Shown here: piece by piece, positions 10,063 through 21,886 of the stretch
Position numbering within the stretch: position 1 is the first letter of the stretch
How the letters are laid out: every line of letters starts with the position of its first letter
Assembly: GCA_016218685.1 (NCBI GenBank)
Contig: JACRDD010000020.1
Location: 1-64,000 of the forward strand
Reading direction: 5' to 3'
DNA: 64,000 bases
From: Desulfobacterales bacterium
Lineage (GTDB): Bacteria; Desulfobacterota; Desulfobacteria; Desulfobacterales; Desulfosarcinaceae
Translations under genes and position numbers: made by a program
The notes under the pieces: model-generated
What the model was told of the DNA's origin: nothing
The model's input: the letters and a program-made list of their open reading frames with translations, nothing else
The model's database searches: none

Positions 10063-11517
10063 TTAATCGACGGGCGTGCCGATGGGCAGAATGCCGGCGG
10101 CGATCTTGGCCCGCATTTCGTACTTCTTCAACGGCGACTCGTGCAGAATCATCATCTTCTGGGCCGCCATGGAACCCTCGGCGTGCACGGTGGTCACCTC
10201 GTGGAAGGCCGCCTCGTGGGAGGCCACGTGGCGCATGGTTTCGTGGATCATGCGCATGCGCTCTTCGGTGGAGTAATCGGCCGAGCCACCCAGATAATGC
10301 TCCAGGTAGTCGTGAATCTCGGGATTGTCCCAGTCTTTCTTATCCGGCGAAGTGGCCAAGATGCCGCCGCCGATATCCTGGATCAGCTTGACGAACTCGT
10401 GATACTTGCTGGCAAAGTGCAGCTTGGCCATGTTGGCGATGAGCGGGTTGGGCACGGCGATGTCGCCGAACATGACCGGCTTTGCGGCCGCCGCGTCGGC
10501 CAGGGCGCGCAAGGTCTCTACGTAGGCGGCGATGTCCGCCAGTTTCTCGCGGATGTGGCTCACCTTGAACAGGCCGTTGTACTTGGCCATGGCCACAGCG
10601 CAGCCGGCCATGACCTCCACGTTGGGCACCTTGTAGCTGATGGCCGTGAAGCGGTGGAAGGTGGCGAAGGTATAGGCGATGTTCATGGAGTGCTGCCACT
10701 CGCCGCACATGAAGACGCGGTCCCAGGGCACGAAGACGTTGTCGAAGACGATCATGGCTTCGGTGAGCTCGCGCACCGGCCGGTCGGCGTGGAACTCCTT
10801 GTCCGACCAGGGGCCGCGGCCATTGCGGCAGATGAAGGTGATGCCCTTGGTGTTGGCCGGGATGGCGAAACTGACGGCGTAATCGGCCTCGTTTTCGCGC
10901 ATCTGGCGGGTGGGCACCACCATGATTTCGTTGGCCGCCGGCGCGCTGGTGATATGAATTTTAGCGCCTTTGACGAAGATGCCCTCCTTGTTTTTATCCA
11001 CCACATGCAGGTAGTAATCGGGATGCTTCTGGTGGGCCGGCTCCTTGCCTCGATCGCCCTTGACGCAGGTGATGGCGCCGCAGGTGTGCAGATCGTTCTT
11101 GCGCAGGTGCTCGAGAAAATTCTTGGCGTTGGCCTCGTACTGCTTGTTGCCCATCTGCTTGGCCACGGCCATGGCCGCATTGAGACAGTCGGTGCCGATA
11201 TCCTTGCCGAAGGGCAGGCCGCCGGTCAGGCGCATTAAGGTGTGAATGGCCTTGGTGCGGTTGGCCAGATCCTCGGGTGTTCTAGGGGTTACATAAAAAC
11301 GGTTGATGGGTTCACCCGTTTCCGGGTGTTTGGCGATGAGCAGGTCCCTGGTCTTCTGGTCGCCCTTTTGAGCCAGTTCATAAGCGGCGCCGATGGTATC
11401 CACGGTAAGACCCAGAACGCGGTGTTTGGTGATGTCCTCCACCCGTTCGCCGCTGATATAGACTTTGCGGCCATCGCGTAGACTCTGTTTGTACTCCTCA
11501 ACGGTACGAATGCCCAT
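10063..11517 (-). CDS. 4-hydroxybutyryl-CoA dehydratase / 4-hydroxyphenylacetate 3-hydroxylase family protein
   Basis: 484 aa; MGIRTVEEYKQSLRDGRKVYISGERVEDITKHRVL, VKGDRGKEP, GAKIHITSAPAANEIMVVPT family signatures; start at MGIRT within ORF 10063..11586. Confidence 0.85.
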   Translation of the reverse strand: MGIRTVEEYKQSLRDGRKVYISGERVEDITKHRVLGLTVDTIGAAYELAQKGDQKTRDLLIAKHPETGEPINRFYVTPRTPEDLANRTKAIHTLMRLTGGLPFGKDIGTDCLNAAMAVAKQMGNKQYEANAKNFLEHLRKNDLHTCGAITCVKGDRGKEPAHQKHPDYYLHVVDKNKEGIFVKGAKIHITSAPAANEIMVVPTRQMRENEADYAVSFAIPANTKGITFICRNGRGPWSDKEFHADRPVRELTEAMIVFDNVFVPWDRVFMCGEWQHSMNIAYTFATFHRFTAISYKVPNVEVMAGCAVAMAKYNGLFKVSHIREKLADIAAYVETLRALADAAAAKPVMFGDIAVPNPLIANMAKLHFASKYHEFVKLIQDIGGGILATSPDKKDWDNPEIHDYLEHYLGGSADYSTEERMRMIHETMRHVASHEAAFHEVTTVHAEGSMAAQKMMILHESPLKKYEMRAKIAAGILPIGTPVD

Positions 11518-11851
11518 GATCTTTCCCCCTCTTGTTTGTATGGTTGAATGAATCCCCCATAAACCTTCGGGCTTTGTTGCCAGCACGTTCGGTTTACAGC
11601 TTGGACTTGAACGGAATGCCCGCGAAAAAGTTAGATGCTAAAGCGTATTACCGGCCTTGCTTCTCAAGATTCCCTTCTTAAATCAAAGCATCGCCCACAT
11701 TTGATGTAAAGCAGAACAAATACTGAAGCTGGTTCAAACTTATATGAATGATTGGCCGTCCGTCAAGATGACCATAAAATATTTCTGAGCGAGTGTTCGA
11801 TTTATATAAAAATTATTTTATTTATTATTGCAGATAATTAAACCAAAAATG

Positions 11852-11871
11852 ACGCGTCAGGCTTGACGCGT
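11852..11871 (-). terminator. Possible terminator overlapping the stop codon of the PHP gene
   Basis: Perfect inverted repeat ACGCGTCA-GGCT-TGACGCGT followed on the minus strand by CATTTTTGGTTT. Confidence 0.45.
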
Positions 11872-12465
11872 AAAATATTCTCCGGCGCGCAGCAGCAGCA
11901 CCAACTCCGCTTCGCTGGCAATGGGGGCGGGGAAACAGGTATAGGCCTTTCCCAAGGCCTGGATGCCGTGGGCGTCCGAACCGCCGACGCCGGCCACGCC
12001 CAACCGCCGGGCCGCATCCTGGGCCAATTGGTTCATCTCCGGCGGCAGGCTGCCGTTGAGAGTTTCGATGGCCACCAACCCACTGAGCTGGAGCACCCGA
12101 TCCCCCAGGGCGCTGCCCACCATGCCGGGCTGGTAGGGGTGGGCCGGCACGCCCACGCCGCCCCGGCGCGCCACCCACTCCATGACCGTCTGCATGGGCA
12201 AGCCCGGCGGGAAATCGCCCTTGCCGGCGCGCACGCCGTAAATCAACAGATGGCCTTCGGCGGCGCGATACTCCAGGCCCCGGAAGATGGGGAAGCGCTC
12301 CTGCTGCGCGATACGCACGAACGGCTGGCTCAAATCGTAGGAGTGGTGCTCGGTGATGCATAGGCCGTCCAAGCCCGCCCGGCGCGCCTGGGCCACCACC
12401 TCCGCGGGCCGGATGGCCGAGTCGCCGCCCAGGACCGTGTGCACGTGCATATCGACTTTAAACAT
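11857..12465 (-). CDS. PHP domain metal-dependent phosphoesterase-like protein
   Basis: MFKVDMHVHTVLGGDSAIRPAEVV..CITEHHSYD, GVGGSDAHGIQALGKAYT. Confidence 0.85.
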   Translation of the reverse strand: MFKVDMHVHTVLGGDSAIRPAEVVAQARRAGLDGLCITEHHSYDLSQPFVRIAQQERFPIFRGLEYRAAEGHLLIYGVRAGKGDFPPGLPMQTVMEWVARRGGVGVPAHPYQPGMVGSALGDRVLQLSGLVAIETLNGSLPPEMNQLAQDAARRLGVAGVGGSDAHGIQALGKAYTCFPAPIASEAELVLLLRAGEYFTRQA

Positions 12466-12477
12466 CTTCTTCTCTAC

Positions 12478-12969
12478 TCAGCACTTAACGGGAATCTTCT
12501 CTTTCTGCTTTTCCAGCCGGCGCATCTGGCTGCGGGCCTTGGCCTCCTTGTTGCGGCGGCACTCCTCATCGGTCTCCAAGGCCAGCGGGGGGACCTCTTT
12601 GGGCTTATACTTCTCATCCAGGCTTACGAAGGTCAGGTAGGCCGAGGCCACGTGGCGCACATCCCCGCTGAGCAGGTTTTCGGCCTCCACGCGCACGCCG
12701 ATCTCCATGGACGACCGGCCCACGTAATTGAGACTGGCTTTGAAGGTCAACAGCTCGCCGACGAAAGCCGGATGGTGAAAATCGAGCCGGTCGATGGAGG
12801 CCGTGACCACATTGGCCCGGGCGTGGCGATAGGCCACGATGCCGGCTGTATTGTCGATATGCTTCATGATGACGCCGCCATGCACATTGCCCGCCGGGTT
12901 GGTGTCCGACGGCATTACCAGATGGGAAACCACCAGGTTGGTGTCGCTGACCTTTCGCTCTTTCAACAT
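12478..12969 (-). CDS. Acyl-CoA thioesterase (hotdog, YciA-like)
   Basis: VVSHLVMPSDTNPAGNVHGGVIMKHIDNTAGIVAYRHARANVVTASID; start at MLKERK. Confidence 0.85.
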   Translation of the reverse strand: MLKERKVSDTNLVVSHLVMPSDTNPAGNVHGGVIMKHIDNTAGIVAYRHARANVVTASIDRLDFHHPAFVGELLTFKASLNYVGRSSMEIGVRVEAENLLSGDVRHVASAYLTFVSLDEKYKPKEVPPLALETDEECRRNKEAKARSQMRRLEKQKEKIPVKC

Positions 12970-13106
12970 GCAATCCTCCCTCGATAGCACCACCGCGAGT
13001 CCGGGTGCGGTTCAAAATGGCACTCAAGGTATGATTCCAGGTCGGTTTTGGCAAGTAAAAAGGCGATGGGGGCAATGATCGCAGGAACGCGGAGAAGTTC
13101 TTCGAC

Positions 13107-15779
13107 TCAAGCCGCGAACGGTTGCCGGGCCGCGGGCAACTCTTCCTTGACCGCAAGTCCCAGGGTCTCCAGGGTGTAAGGCTTTTTGAGATACCGGCGG
13201 GCGCCCAGTTGCAGGGCCTTTTTGACCCGCTCGGTTTCCGAGTAGCCGCTGGTGATGATCACCCGTTGGCGCGGCCTCTCCGACCAGATGCACTCGTAGG
13301 TCTGAAGGCCGTCGATGCCGGGCTCCATGATCATGTCCAGCAGCACCATATCGACCGGATTGTGTTGCAGGTATTGGATGGCCTCCTGCCCCGAAGCAAC
13401 CGCCACCGCTTCGTATCCCAACTGGGTGAGGATGGCCGTGGCGATCTCGCGCTGCTGGGCCAAATCGTCCACCACCAGGATTTTTTCGCCATGGCCGCGC
13501 AAATCTTCCACTTCTGGTGGCCGTTTGCGCGCCGATGGGGCCTGGCGGGTGACCGGGAAGTAAAGCGTGAACGTGGTGCCCTGCCCCGGACTGCTCTGCA
13601 GGTCCAGATATCCCTTGTGGTCCTGGACCGTGGCCCAGACCACCGACAGTCCGAGCCCCGTGCCGCTGCGGCCCATTTTCTTTTTGGAGAAAAAGGGCTC
13701 GAAGATCCGGGCTTGATCTTCGGTGGAAATCCCCATGCCGCTGTCGGCCACCGAGAGCACGGTGTAGTCACCCGGTTGCACGTGGTCGTAGCCTTTGATG
13801 GGATGGTCCACATATCCGCTGCGCGTGGTGATGGTGATGGCGCCGCCGTCGGCCATGGCCTCGGCCGCGTTGGAGACCAGGTTCATGATGGTCTTGGACA
13901 GATGCACGGGCGAGCCCATGATGTTCATTAAATGCTCGTCCAGGTCGGTGTGAATTTTGACCCGCGGATGGAATGACTTCATTTTGAGAAATTCGGGGCT
14001 GTTGAAATAGGAGACGATGAGGTCGTTCAGGCGCACGGGCTCGGCCACGGTCACGCCGCGTCGGGCCAGGGTCAGCAGATCCTGAACGATGGCGCTGGCT
14101 TTCAATCCAGAGGACTTGATGCCTTCCAGGGGATGGCGCAAGGGGCTGTCCGTGGGCAGTTGCATCAACACCAGATCGGGATAACTCACGATCCCCGAGA
14201 GAATATTGTTAAGATCGTGGGCTACGCCGCCGGCCAGGCTGCCGATGGTCTCCATCTTCTGCGCCCGCAGGATCCGGCGATCCAATTCCTGGCGCTGCTG
14301 CTCGCCGCGCTTGCGATCGGAGATGTCGCGCAGCATCCCGCGACACCCGAGCACGCCGCCTTCTCCGCCGGTAACCGGCATGGCCGATAGGTCAACGCAG
14401 AGCGGCGCGCCTTGCAAAGGGCAGATCTCCAGGTCGTTGATGCGCACGGCGCCGCCGGATTCGGGGCTGCCTTCCAGCATTTGGGAAAGACGCACGACCG
14501 CTTCGGCCGGGAACAGGGTCTTGAAGTCCATGCCGGGGCAGGTCTCATTGGCAAAGCCGACCATGCGATAGAAGGCGTTGTTGAAAAAGGTCAAGCGGCC
14601 TTGGGTATCGAGTTCGAAGTAACCTTCGTCCAGGCTTTCGATCATGTGGCGATACTTCTCTTCGCTGCGCTTGAGCGCCTGTTCGGTCCGCTTGCGGTCG
14701 GTGATATCCCGGGCGATGCCCTCGTAGCCGTCCGGGTTGCCGGCCGCATCGTAAAGCATTCTGATGGAGACGGACACGAGCCGTTCGCCGCCGGCCTTGT
14801 GCCGGGCGCTGAGCTCGAAATCCTGGACTTCACCTTTCCGGGACAAGGCGGCCGACAACTCCGCGCGCTGGTTGGGGTCAGCGTAGACCTCCGCGACCGG
14901 TTTGCCCAGCAACTCCTCGATGGAATCATAACCGAGCAAACGGGCGGCCGAGGGGCTGAGCATCGCTACCCGACCCTGGGCGTCCACCCGCACAAAGATA
15001 TCCAGCATGCTCATGACGATGCCGCGGTAAGCATTCTCGCTCTGAGCCACGCGAGCTTCCGAGGCCACAATCCGGCGATGGGCCTGGTCCGCGCGGCGCC
15101 CCAGGATCGACAGCAGGGTCAAAAGCGCCAATAGCAGCAGCGGCAGGGCGATCACCGGCATGCAACGCAGCACGATGTTGCGCGTCCAATCCCGGGCGTC
15201 GATGTCGATTCCCAGCACCGCCATGGGCATTACCGCATCGCGGCCCTGGATGGGCACCAGGGCACTGACCCAGTTGCCCCAGTGATCTTCAATGGGGCCT
15301 TCCACGAAGGGCATCCCGGTGAGGAACACCTGTCGGAACTGCTCGCTGGCTTCGGTGTAAATCTCTCCCGGCGGCGAATGCTCCTCGGAATCGGGGGGCT
15401 CCGAATCCACATAGAAAAAGATAGCCCCACCCTCCTGGATACCGGCCAGATAGACAAAACGGCACAGGTCATCGGCCTGACGCACTCGGTGCAAGCGTTC
15501 CTTGAGCGTTCGATAAAACGGCTGATCGAGATCGGCGGGGGTACCGCTCAACGGGGCCAACTCCTCCTGGTCGATGCCGGCCGCTACCATCTGGGCCCGG
15601 ATCAGCATGCCTGCGCGCATGCGGGCATCCTCGGACCGGGCCGTCCAAAGCGTAGCTGCCATGCCCAACAGCAGAATGGTCACCATCGGACCAATATAAA
15701 AGCGCCTAAAAATGAGCTTCAATTTAGCTGTTCGGCTGGTTTCTTCAGTTCCTGACATCGACGTCGGTGTTCCCTCCAT
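13107..15779 (-). CDS. Membrane PAS-domain hybrid histidine kinase with C-terminal receiver
   Basis: N-terminal TM/periplasmic sensor region, PAS repeats, H-box GSLAGGVAHDLNNILSGIVSY, HATPase GTGLGLSVV, receiver VDMVLLDMIMEPGIDG. Confidence 0.9.
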   Translation of the reverse strand: MEGTPTSMSGTEETSRTAKLKLIFRRFYIGPMVTILLLGMAATLWTARSEDARMRAGMLIRAQMVAAGIDQEELAPLSGTPADLDQPFYRTLKERLHRVRQADDLCRFVYLAGIQEGGAIFFYVDSEPPDSEEHSPPGEIYTEASEQFRQVFLTGMPFVEGPIEDHWGNWVSALVPIQGRDAVMPMAVLGIDIDARDWTRNIVLRCMPVIALPLLLLALLTLLSILGRRADQAHRRIVASEARVAQSENAYRGIVMSMLDIFVRVDAQGRVAMLSPSAARLLGYDSIEELLGKPVAEVYADPNQRAELSAALSRKGEVQDFELSARHKAGGERLVSVSIRMLYDAAGNPDGYEGIARDITDRKRTEQALKRSEEKYRHMIESLDEGYFELDTQGRLTFFNNAFYRMVGFANETCPGMDFKTLFPAEAVVRLSQMLEGSPESGGAVRINDLEICPLQGAPLCVDLSAMPVTGGEGGVLGCRGMLRDISDRKRGEQQRQELDRRILRAQKMETIGSLAGGVAHDLNNILSGIVSYPDLVLMQLPTDSPLRHPLEGIKSSGLKASAIVQDLLTLARRGVTVAEPVRLNDLIVSYFNSPEFLKMKSFHPRVKIHTDLDEHLMNIMGSPVHLSKTIMNLVSNAAEAMADGGAITITTRSGYVDHPIKGYDHVQPGDYTVLSVADSGMGISTEDQARIFEPFFSKKKMGRSGTGLGLSVVWATVQDHKGYLDLQSSPGQGTTFTLYFPVTRQAPSARKRPPEVEDLRGHGEKILVVDDLAQQREIATAILTQLGYEAVAVASGQEAIQYLQHNPVDMVLLDMIMEPGIDGLQTYECIWSERPRQRVIITSGYSETERVKKALQLGARRYLKKPYTLETLGLAVKEELPAARQPFAA

Positions 15780-15893
15780 GGATGGACCCTTCGTGTATAT
15801 CGGCCCAAATGCCGGCGGGCTTTAGCTTCCCGGCTCTGGACGGCCCGGCGGCGATCAAAACCGTAGGGCCGTCGGCACCCACCCATAAAAAAA

Positions 15894-15920
15894 GCGCCGC
15901 ACCCGGTCGGGGTGCGGCGC
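15894..15920 (-). terminator. Rho-independent terminator after the SBP gene at 15950..16960
   Basis: 11-bp perfect stem GCGCCGCACCC-GGTCG-GGGTGCGGCGC followed by TTTTTTTATG on the minus strand. Confidence 0.8.
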
Positions 15921-15949
15921 ATGCCCTTGGCCCTTGGATATTGGTAGGG

Positions 15950-16960
15950 CTATTCGTAAATCTTTTCGGCGGTGGACAGAATATCGTAGGGGAACTCCAC
16001 CTTGTATTTCTTGGCGGTTTTGGCGTTGATCACCAGCTTGCCCTTTTTGCTCATTTTATACACCTGGTTGGGCTCCGCACCCTTGAGAATATCGATAGCC
16101 GATTCGGCGGCCATTTTCCCCATGGCGTTTTCCGAGGTCACGATGGAAAAAAGGGCCCCGGCCTCCACATCCACTTCCGAGGCGGCAATCACCGGCACCT
16201 TGGCGTTCTCCACGGTCCAGGCGGTCAGCTCCTTGCGGCTCAACTCCTTGCCGTCCTTGACGATACGGCTGGTGTCGGCCAAATAGATGAACTCTTCGGG
16301 GAAATTCTTGACCTGTTTTTCCCACTGTTCAAAGGTGTCGATCAGGTACATCTCCTTGAAACGCACGCCCGACTCTTTTTCCAGGATGTCGGCCCGGCCT
16401 TGGAGCGTGGTGCGGGTACCGGCCATGGAGGCGCTGTTCTTGCTCATCAGGGCCACGGTCTTGACGTTGAGAATCTTGCGGGCAATGGTCCAGATATCCT
16501 TGGCATAGGAGGCCCGGATAATACCGGTGACATTGTCCATGGGCATGCCCAACTGGCCGGGGGCGCCGAAAATCCAGGTAAAGACCACTGGAATGTCTTC
16601 GATGCGCGCGCCGACAAACTTGAGGGCGTCGTCGTTGAGGGTGATGATCAGGTCCGGCTTGAGGGCCCGGGCCTTGGCGATGATCTCGTCCGCGCGCTTG
16701 GTTTTGTTCTCGTCGCTGCCGGCCGTATCCAGTTCCACCCACAGGTATTCGGGGGTGATGCCGACCGCCTTGAACCCTTCGTTGATGCCGTCGTAAACCA
16801 GGTTATAACCGATTCCGGGCGCGCTCGCCTGGCTGACGCCGGAAATGACCACCACCTTTTTGGACGCCAAGGAAGCCGCGTCGGCCGCCATAGCCGGAGC
16901 GGCCAGCAGCACCGCTGCCAACACGCATGCCGTCATCCAGAATACGAATCGAATTTTCAT
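15950..16960 (-). CDS. ABC transporter substrate-binding protein (PF04392-like), paralogue 3
   Basis: 336 aa; DIPVVFTWIFGAPGQLGMPMDNVTGIIRASYAKDIW, C-terminal FPYDILSTAEKIYE shared with the other two paralogues. Confidence 0.8.
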   Translation of the reverse strand: MKIRFVFWMTACVLAAVLLAAPAMAADAASLASKKVVVISGVSQASAPGIGYNLVYDGINEGFKAVGITPEYLWVELDTAGSDENKTKRADEIIAKARALKPDLIITLNDDALKFVGARIEDIPVVFTWIFGAPGQLGMPMDNVTGIIRASYAKDIWTIARKILNVKTVALMSKNSASMAGTRTTLQGRADILEKESGVRFKEMYLIDTFEQWEKQVKNFPEEFIYLADTSRIVKDGKELSRKELTAWTVENAKVPVIAASEVDVEAGALFSIVTSENAMGKMAAESAIDILKGAEPNQVYKMSKKGKLVINAKTAKKYKVEFPYDILSTAEKIYE

Positions 16961-17228
16961 AAGCTCCTCCTTTATGGGCTTTTTGGGTTGAGGCGATTCG
17001 CCCTGAATCGCACGCCAAACGCTCCCTGGTGCAATCGCTGAACCAAGAAATTGATGCCCTTTTATCGGTCAATAAGTATCGGGACTTAAATTTTTCTTGG
17101 CCGAGGGCGGATGGGCGGCTCTCTAATTTGCTAATCCTGCGCCGAAAACGGTCGATATTGAACCTGGCTGCCCTAGCCATAGTGTCGAAATCGTTGATCC
17201 AATCCCTGGGCGCCCGGAGAGCTTCGCC

Positions 17229-17726
17229 ATGAATCCAAAAAAGAGCCAGAACACCCCTTCGATCCTAATCGACATGATCATGGACATTCCGTTCTTTGCC
17301 ATGCTCGATAGCCTGGAACTGGCCGTGGTGGCCAAACACATGAACTACTACGAGATCATCATGGGGGAGACCCTGTTCCGTGAGGGCGATCCGGGAGATT
17401 CGGTCTGCTTCGTGGTCAATGGGGCACTGGACGTATATAAACAGGCCTCCACAACAGGAAAACCGGTGCACCTGGCAACGGTAACGAGGCACAAGTCCAT
17501 CGGCGAGATGGCGGTTATCGACGAATACACGCGCTCGGCCACGGTCAAGGCCCGCAGCGACACCGGCATTGTAGCCCTAACCAAAAGCGGTTTTAATGCC
17601 ATTCTCGACGAAAATCCCAAAGTGGGTGCCGCCATACTCAAAAAGATCGCCACCTTGGTGAGCATGAACCTGCGCCGCACATCCTCCAAGCTGGCGGACT
17701 ATATGAATGCGCTACCGATTACGTAG
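17229..17726 (+). CDS. Cyclic-nucleotide-binding-domain protein
   Basis: GETLFREGDPGDSVCFVVNGALDVYKQ..SIGEMAVIDEYTRSATVKARSDTGIVAL; no DNA-binding domain follows. Confidence 0.85.
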   Translation: MNPKKSQNTPSILIDMIMDIPFFAMLDSLELAVVAKHMNYYEIIMGETLFREGDPGDSVCFVVNGALDVYKQASTTGKPVHLATVTRHKSIGEMAVIDEYTRSATVKARSDTGIVALTKSGFNAILDENPKVGAAILKKIATLVSMNLRRTSSKLADYMNALPIT

Positions 17727-17781
17727 TTCGTCTCCATCCAAGAATGGACGCAAAAACATCTCACCCCGGGATGACCGATAG

Positions 17782-19734
<1,953 letters not shown>

Positions 19735-19843
19735 GCAACCTCCTGGCAAGGTTTCGGTCCAACCCCCATGTGAGAGCTATTAAAAGATCATTCCCCAAAT
19801 CCGACCACCGGGCAAGTGTTTTTCCAGACCCCACCAAGGGACG

Positions 19844-20332
19844 TCACCCCTCCCGCCGGGCCAGGGTTTGTTCCAGGCTCTCCAGGTGGCCGCCGGCCGA
19901 GTGCAGGACGATGGCTTCGAACAACCGTTGTACGCTGATCTTGCCGCCGAAGGCGGGAAGGTCGGCGCTACACGCAAGATCGCCGTCGCTCAGTCCGGCG
20001 ACAAATTCCACCATCGCCCGGCCGTTGCCCTCGAGAATGGCGGTTACCTCGGCCTTGGTGCAGGCCGCGTACTTGGCAGCCTGGGCTTCGTTGCGGGCCA
20101 ATATCGCTTCCTCTGTCACCTCGGGCACGGGCAAGCCGGCGACCATCATTTTGGCCAGTTCCACGATGCGGTAGTGGGTGGCACCCACGTGCCGGGCGAC
20201 AGCGCCGACGTTCCATTTTTCGCTGTCGGTGGAGCGCCGCCAGGCGTCATCGCCGGCGGCTGTTACCAGGGAAACGAGGCGGTCATTGAAAGCTTTCAGT
20301 CGTTGGGCCAATTCTTGGGCGCGCGTGCTCAT
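19844..20332 (-). CDS. DinB / maleylpyruvate-isomerase-N-like protein
   Basis: Helical DinB-like pattern WNVGAVARHVGATHYRIVEL ... AIVLHSAGGHLESLE. Confidence 0.6.
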   Translation of the reverse strand: MSTRAQELAQRLKAFNDRLVSLVTAAGDDAWRRSTDSEKWNVGAVARHVGATHYRIVELAKMMVAGLPVPEVTEEAILARNEAQAAKYAACTKAEVTAILEGNGRAMVEFVAGLSDGDLACSADLPAFGGKISVQRLFEAIVLHSAGGHLESLEQTLARREG

Positions 20333-20344
20333 GGAACCCTCCCT

Positions 20345-21175
20345 TTATTTATGGTTGACGGGACGATGGGCTTGTTTTTGAAGTTCGCGGCGGATAATGG
20401 CCTGCAGGCGGACCGCGTGGTTGGAAAAGATAAAATCCACCTTACGATTCAACTCACGGAAGAGGCAGTTGGCCGATTGGGGATAGGCGGTGCCCACCTG
20501 CTGTACGCAAGCGTGGTGGGCACGTACCTGGGTGCCGCGCAACAGTGCATAGTGGGTACACAGACCGCCCCACCCTTGCCCGCGCACCCAATGGCTGAGG
20601 GCATCCGGCCAGTGAAAGGCGATGGCCAGCCGGCAACGATCGGGAAAGCCTTCGATGCTCTGCAGGGTCTCGGGTTGCAGGGCCATGAAATGGAAATCGT
20701 CGCAAGCCGCCAACCCGGCCAGGGCCTCGCCCAGGCTGCGGCTCTGGGTATCGGCATTCGGCCAGGCGCAGGCTTTGATCTCGATCATCAGGTGCAGGCG
20801 CCGGCCGTAGCGTGCCACCACCTCGGCCAGGCAAGGCACGGCCGGCGCGATGCGTTGCAGCTCGGACCAGGTCAGGGCCGCCACCTCGCCGGTGGCCTGG
20901 TGCACTCGCATCAGGTCCGGGTCGTGAGCCACCACCGGCACGCGGTCGGCCGTCCAGCGCACGTCCAGTTCGATGCCCCACGCGCCCGCCGCCGCGGCCC
21001 GGTCAAAGGCCGCCAGGGTGTTTTCCCGCACGCGTCCGTCGTCGCAATCGCCGCGATGGGCAATGATGCGGGCGTGGCGCAAGGCCGCCACGGAGGGCAC
21101 CGGCTGGGGCCAGCGGGCGAAAAAACCATCCATGAGCGCCATCAAAGCGCGCTCGACGAGGGGGGGAAGCGCCAT
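20345..21175 (-). CDS. Glycerophosphodiester phosphodiesterase family protein
   Basis: IIAHRGDCDDGRVRENTLAAFDRAAAAGAWGIELDVRWTADRVPVVAHDPDLMR. Confidence 0.88.
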   Translation of the reverse strand: MALPPLVERALMALMDGFFARWPQPVPSVAALRHARIIAHRGDCDDGRVRENTLAAFDRAAAAGAWGIELDVRWTADRVPVVAHDPDLMRVHQATGEVAALTWSELQRIAPAVPCLAEVVARYGRRLHLMIEIKACAWPNADTQSRSLGEALAGLAACDDFHFMALQPETLQSIEGFPDRCRLAIAFHWPDALSHWVRGQGWGGLCTHYALLRGTQVRAHHACVQQVGTAYPQSANCLFRELNRKVDFIFSNHAVRLQAIIRRELQKQAHRPVNHK

Positions 21176-21246
21176 ACGGTATTAATGATAGTTAGTATCC
21201 ATCCGGGGATGAGATTTTAAAATAGCACTTTCCGGATGGACAATAG

Positions 21247-21717
21247 TTAGTTGACGATCAGTACGGAGATGTCCTTGGCGCCATTGAACACTTTCTGGGC
21301 GGTGCTGCCCAGGAAAAAATCCTTGACGGCCGAGAGGCCCCGGCGGCCGATGACGATCAGGTCGTAGCCCTTTTCGGCCTCCGCCAGGATATCCCGGGCC
21401 ACGCCGCGTTTTTTGTCCTCGATCTTGATCGTCACCCCATCGGCCGGGAAACCGGCTTCGATAAGCTTATCCTTGGCTTTCTTCATGGCCGCGTTCACCA
21501 GCTCGCGCTTCTTGTTTTCCAATACACAGAAGCTGGCCTGCTGGGATTTGAAGATCGGCGTAAGCTCGGGACTGTCCATTTTGCAAAGGGCGGCGGTATC
21601 GAGCACGACGCAGTACAAGGTCACCGGGTTGCTGGTGGCAAAGCGCTTGGCCACGAAGGCCACGGCGCGTTGGGCGTTTTCCGAATCATCGACGGCGACC
21701 AATATCTTTTGCGGCAT
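21247..21717 (-). CDS. Universal stress protein
   Basis: KILVAVDDSENAQRAVAFV ... YDLIVIGRRGLSAVKDFFLGSTAQKVFNGAKDISVLIVN. Confidence 0.9.
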   Translation of the reverse strand: MPQKILVAVDDSENAQRAVAFVAKRFATSNPVTLYCVVLDTAALCKMDSPELTPIFKSQQASFCVLENKKRELVNAAMKKAKDKLIEAGFPADGVTIKIEDKKRGVARDILAEAEKGYDLIVIGRRGLSAVKDFFLGSTAQKVFNGAKDISVLIVN

Positions 21718-21886
21718 ATCTCCTCCCTTGGGTCATCGTGAAGGTGAAAGTTGTCCGGCAGGCGACCGGCTCACGGCCATGGTTTTTCTTATAGGCAGGC
21801 CACCGCGCGAAGTCCATAATTTTTTGTGGACCCTTGGCCGGGCCTGGTTTATGAAACCCCAGACGCAACGCAAGTGAAAGGAAACC

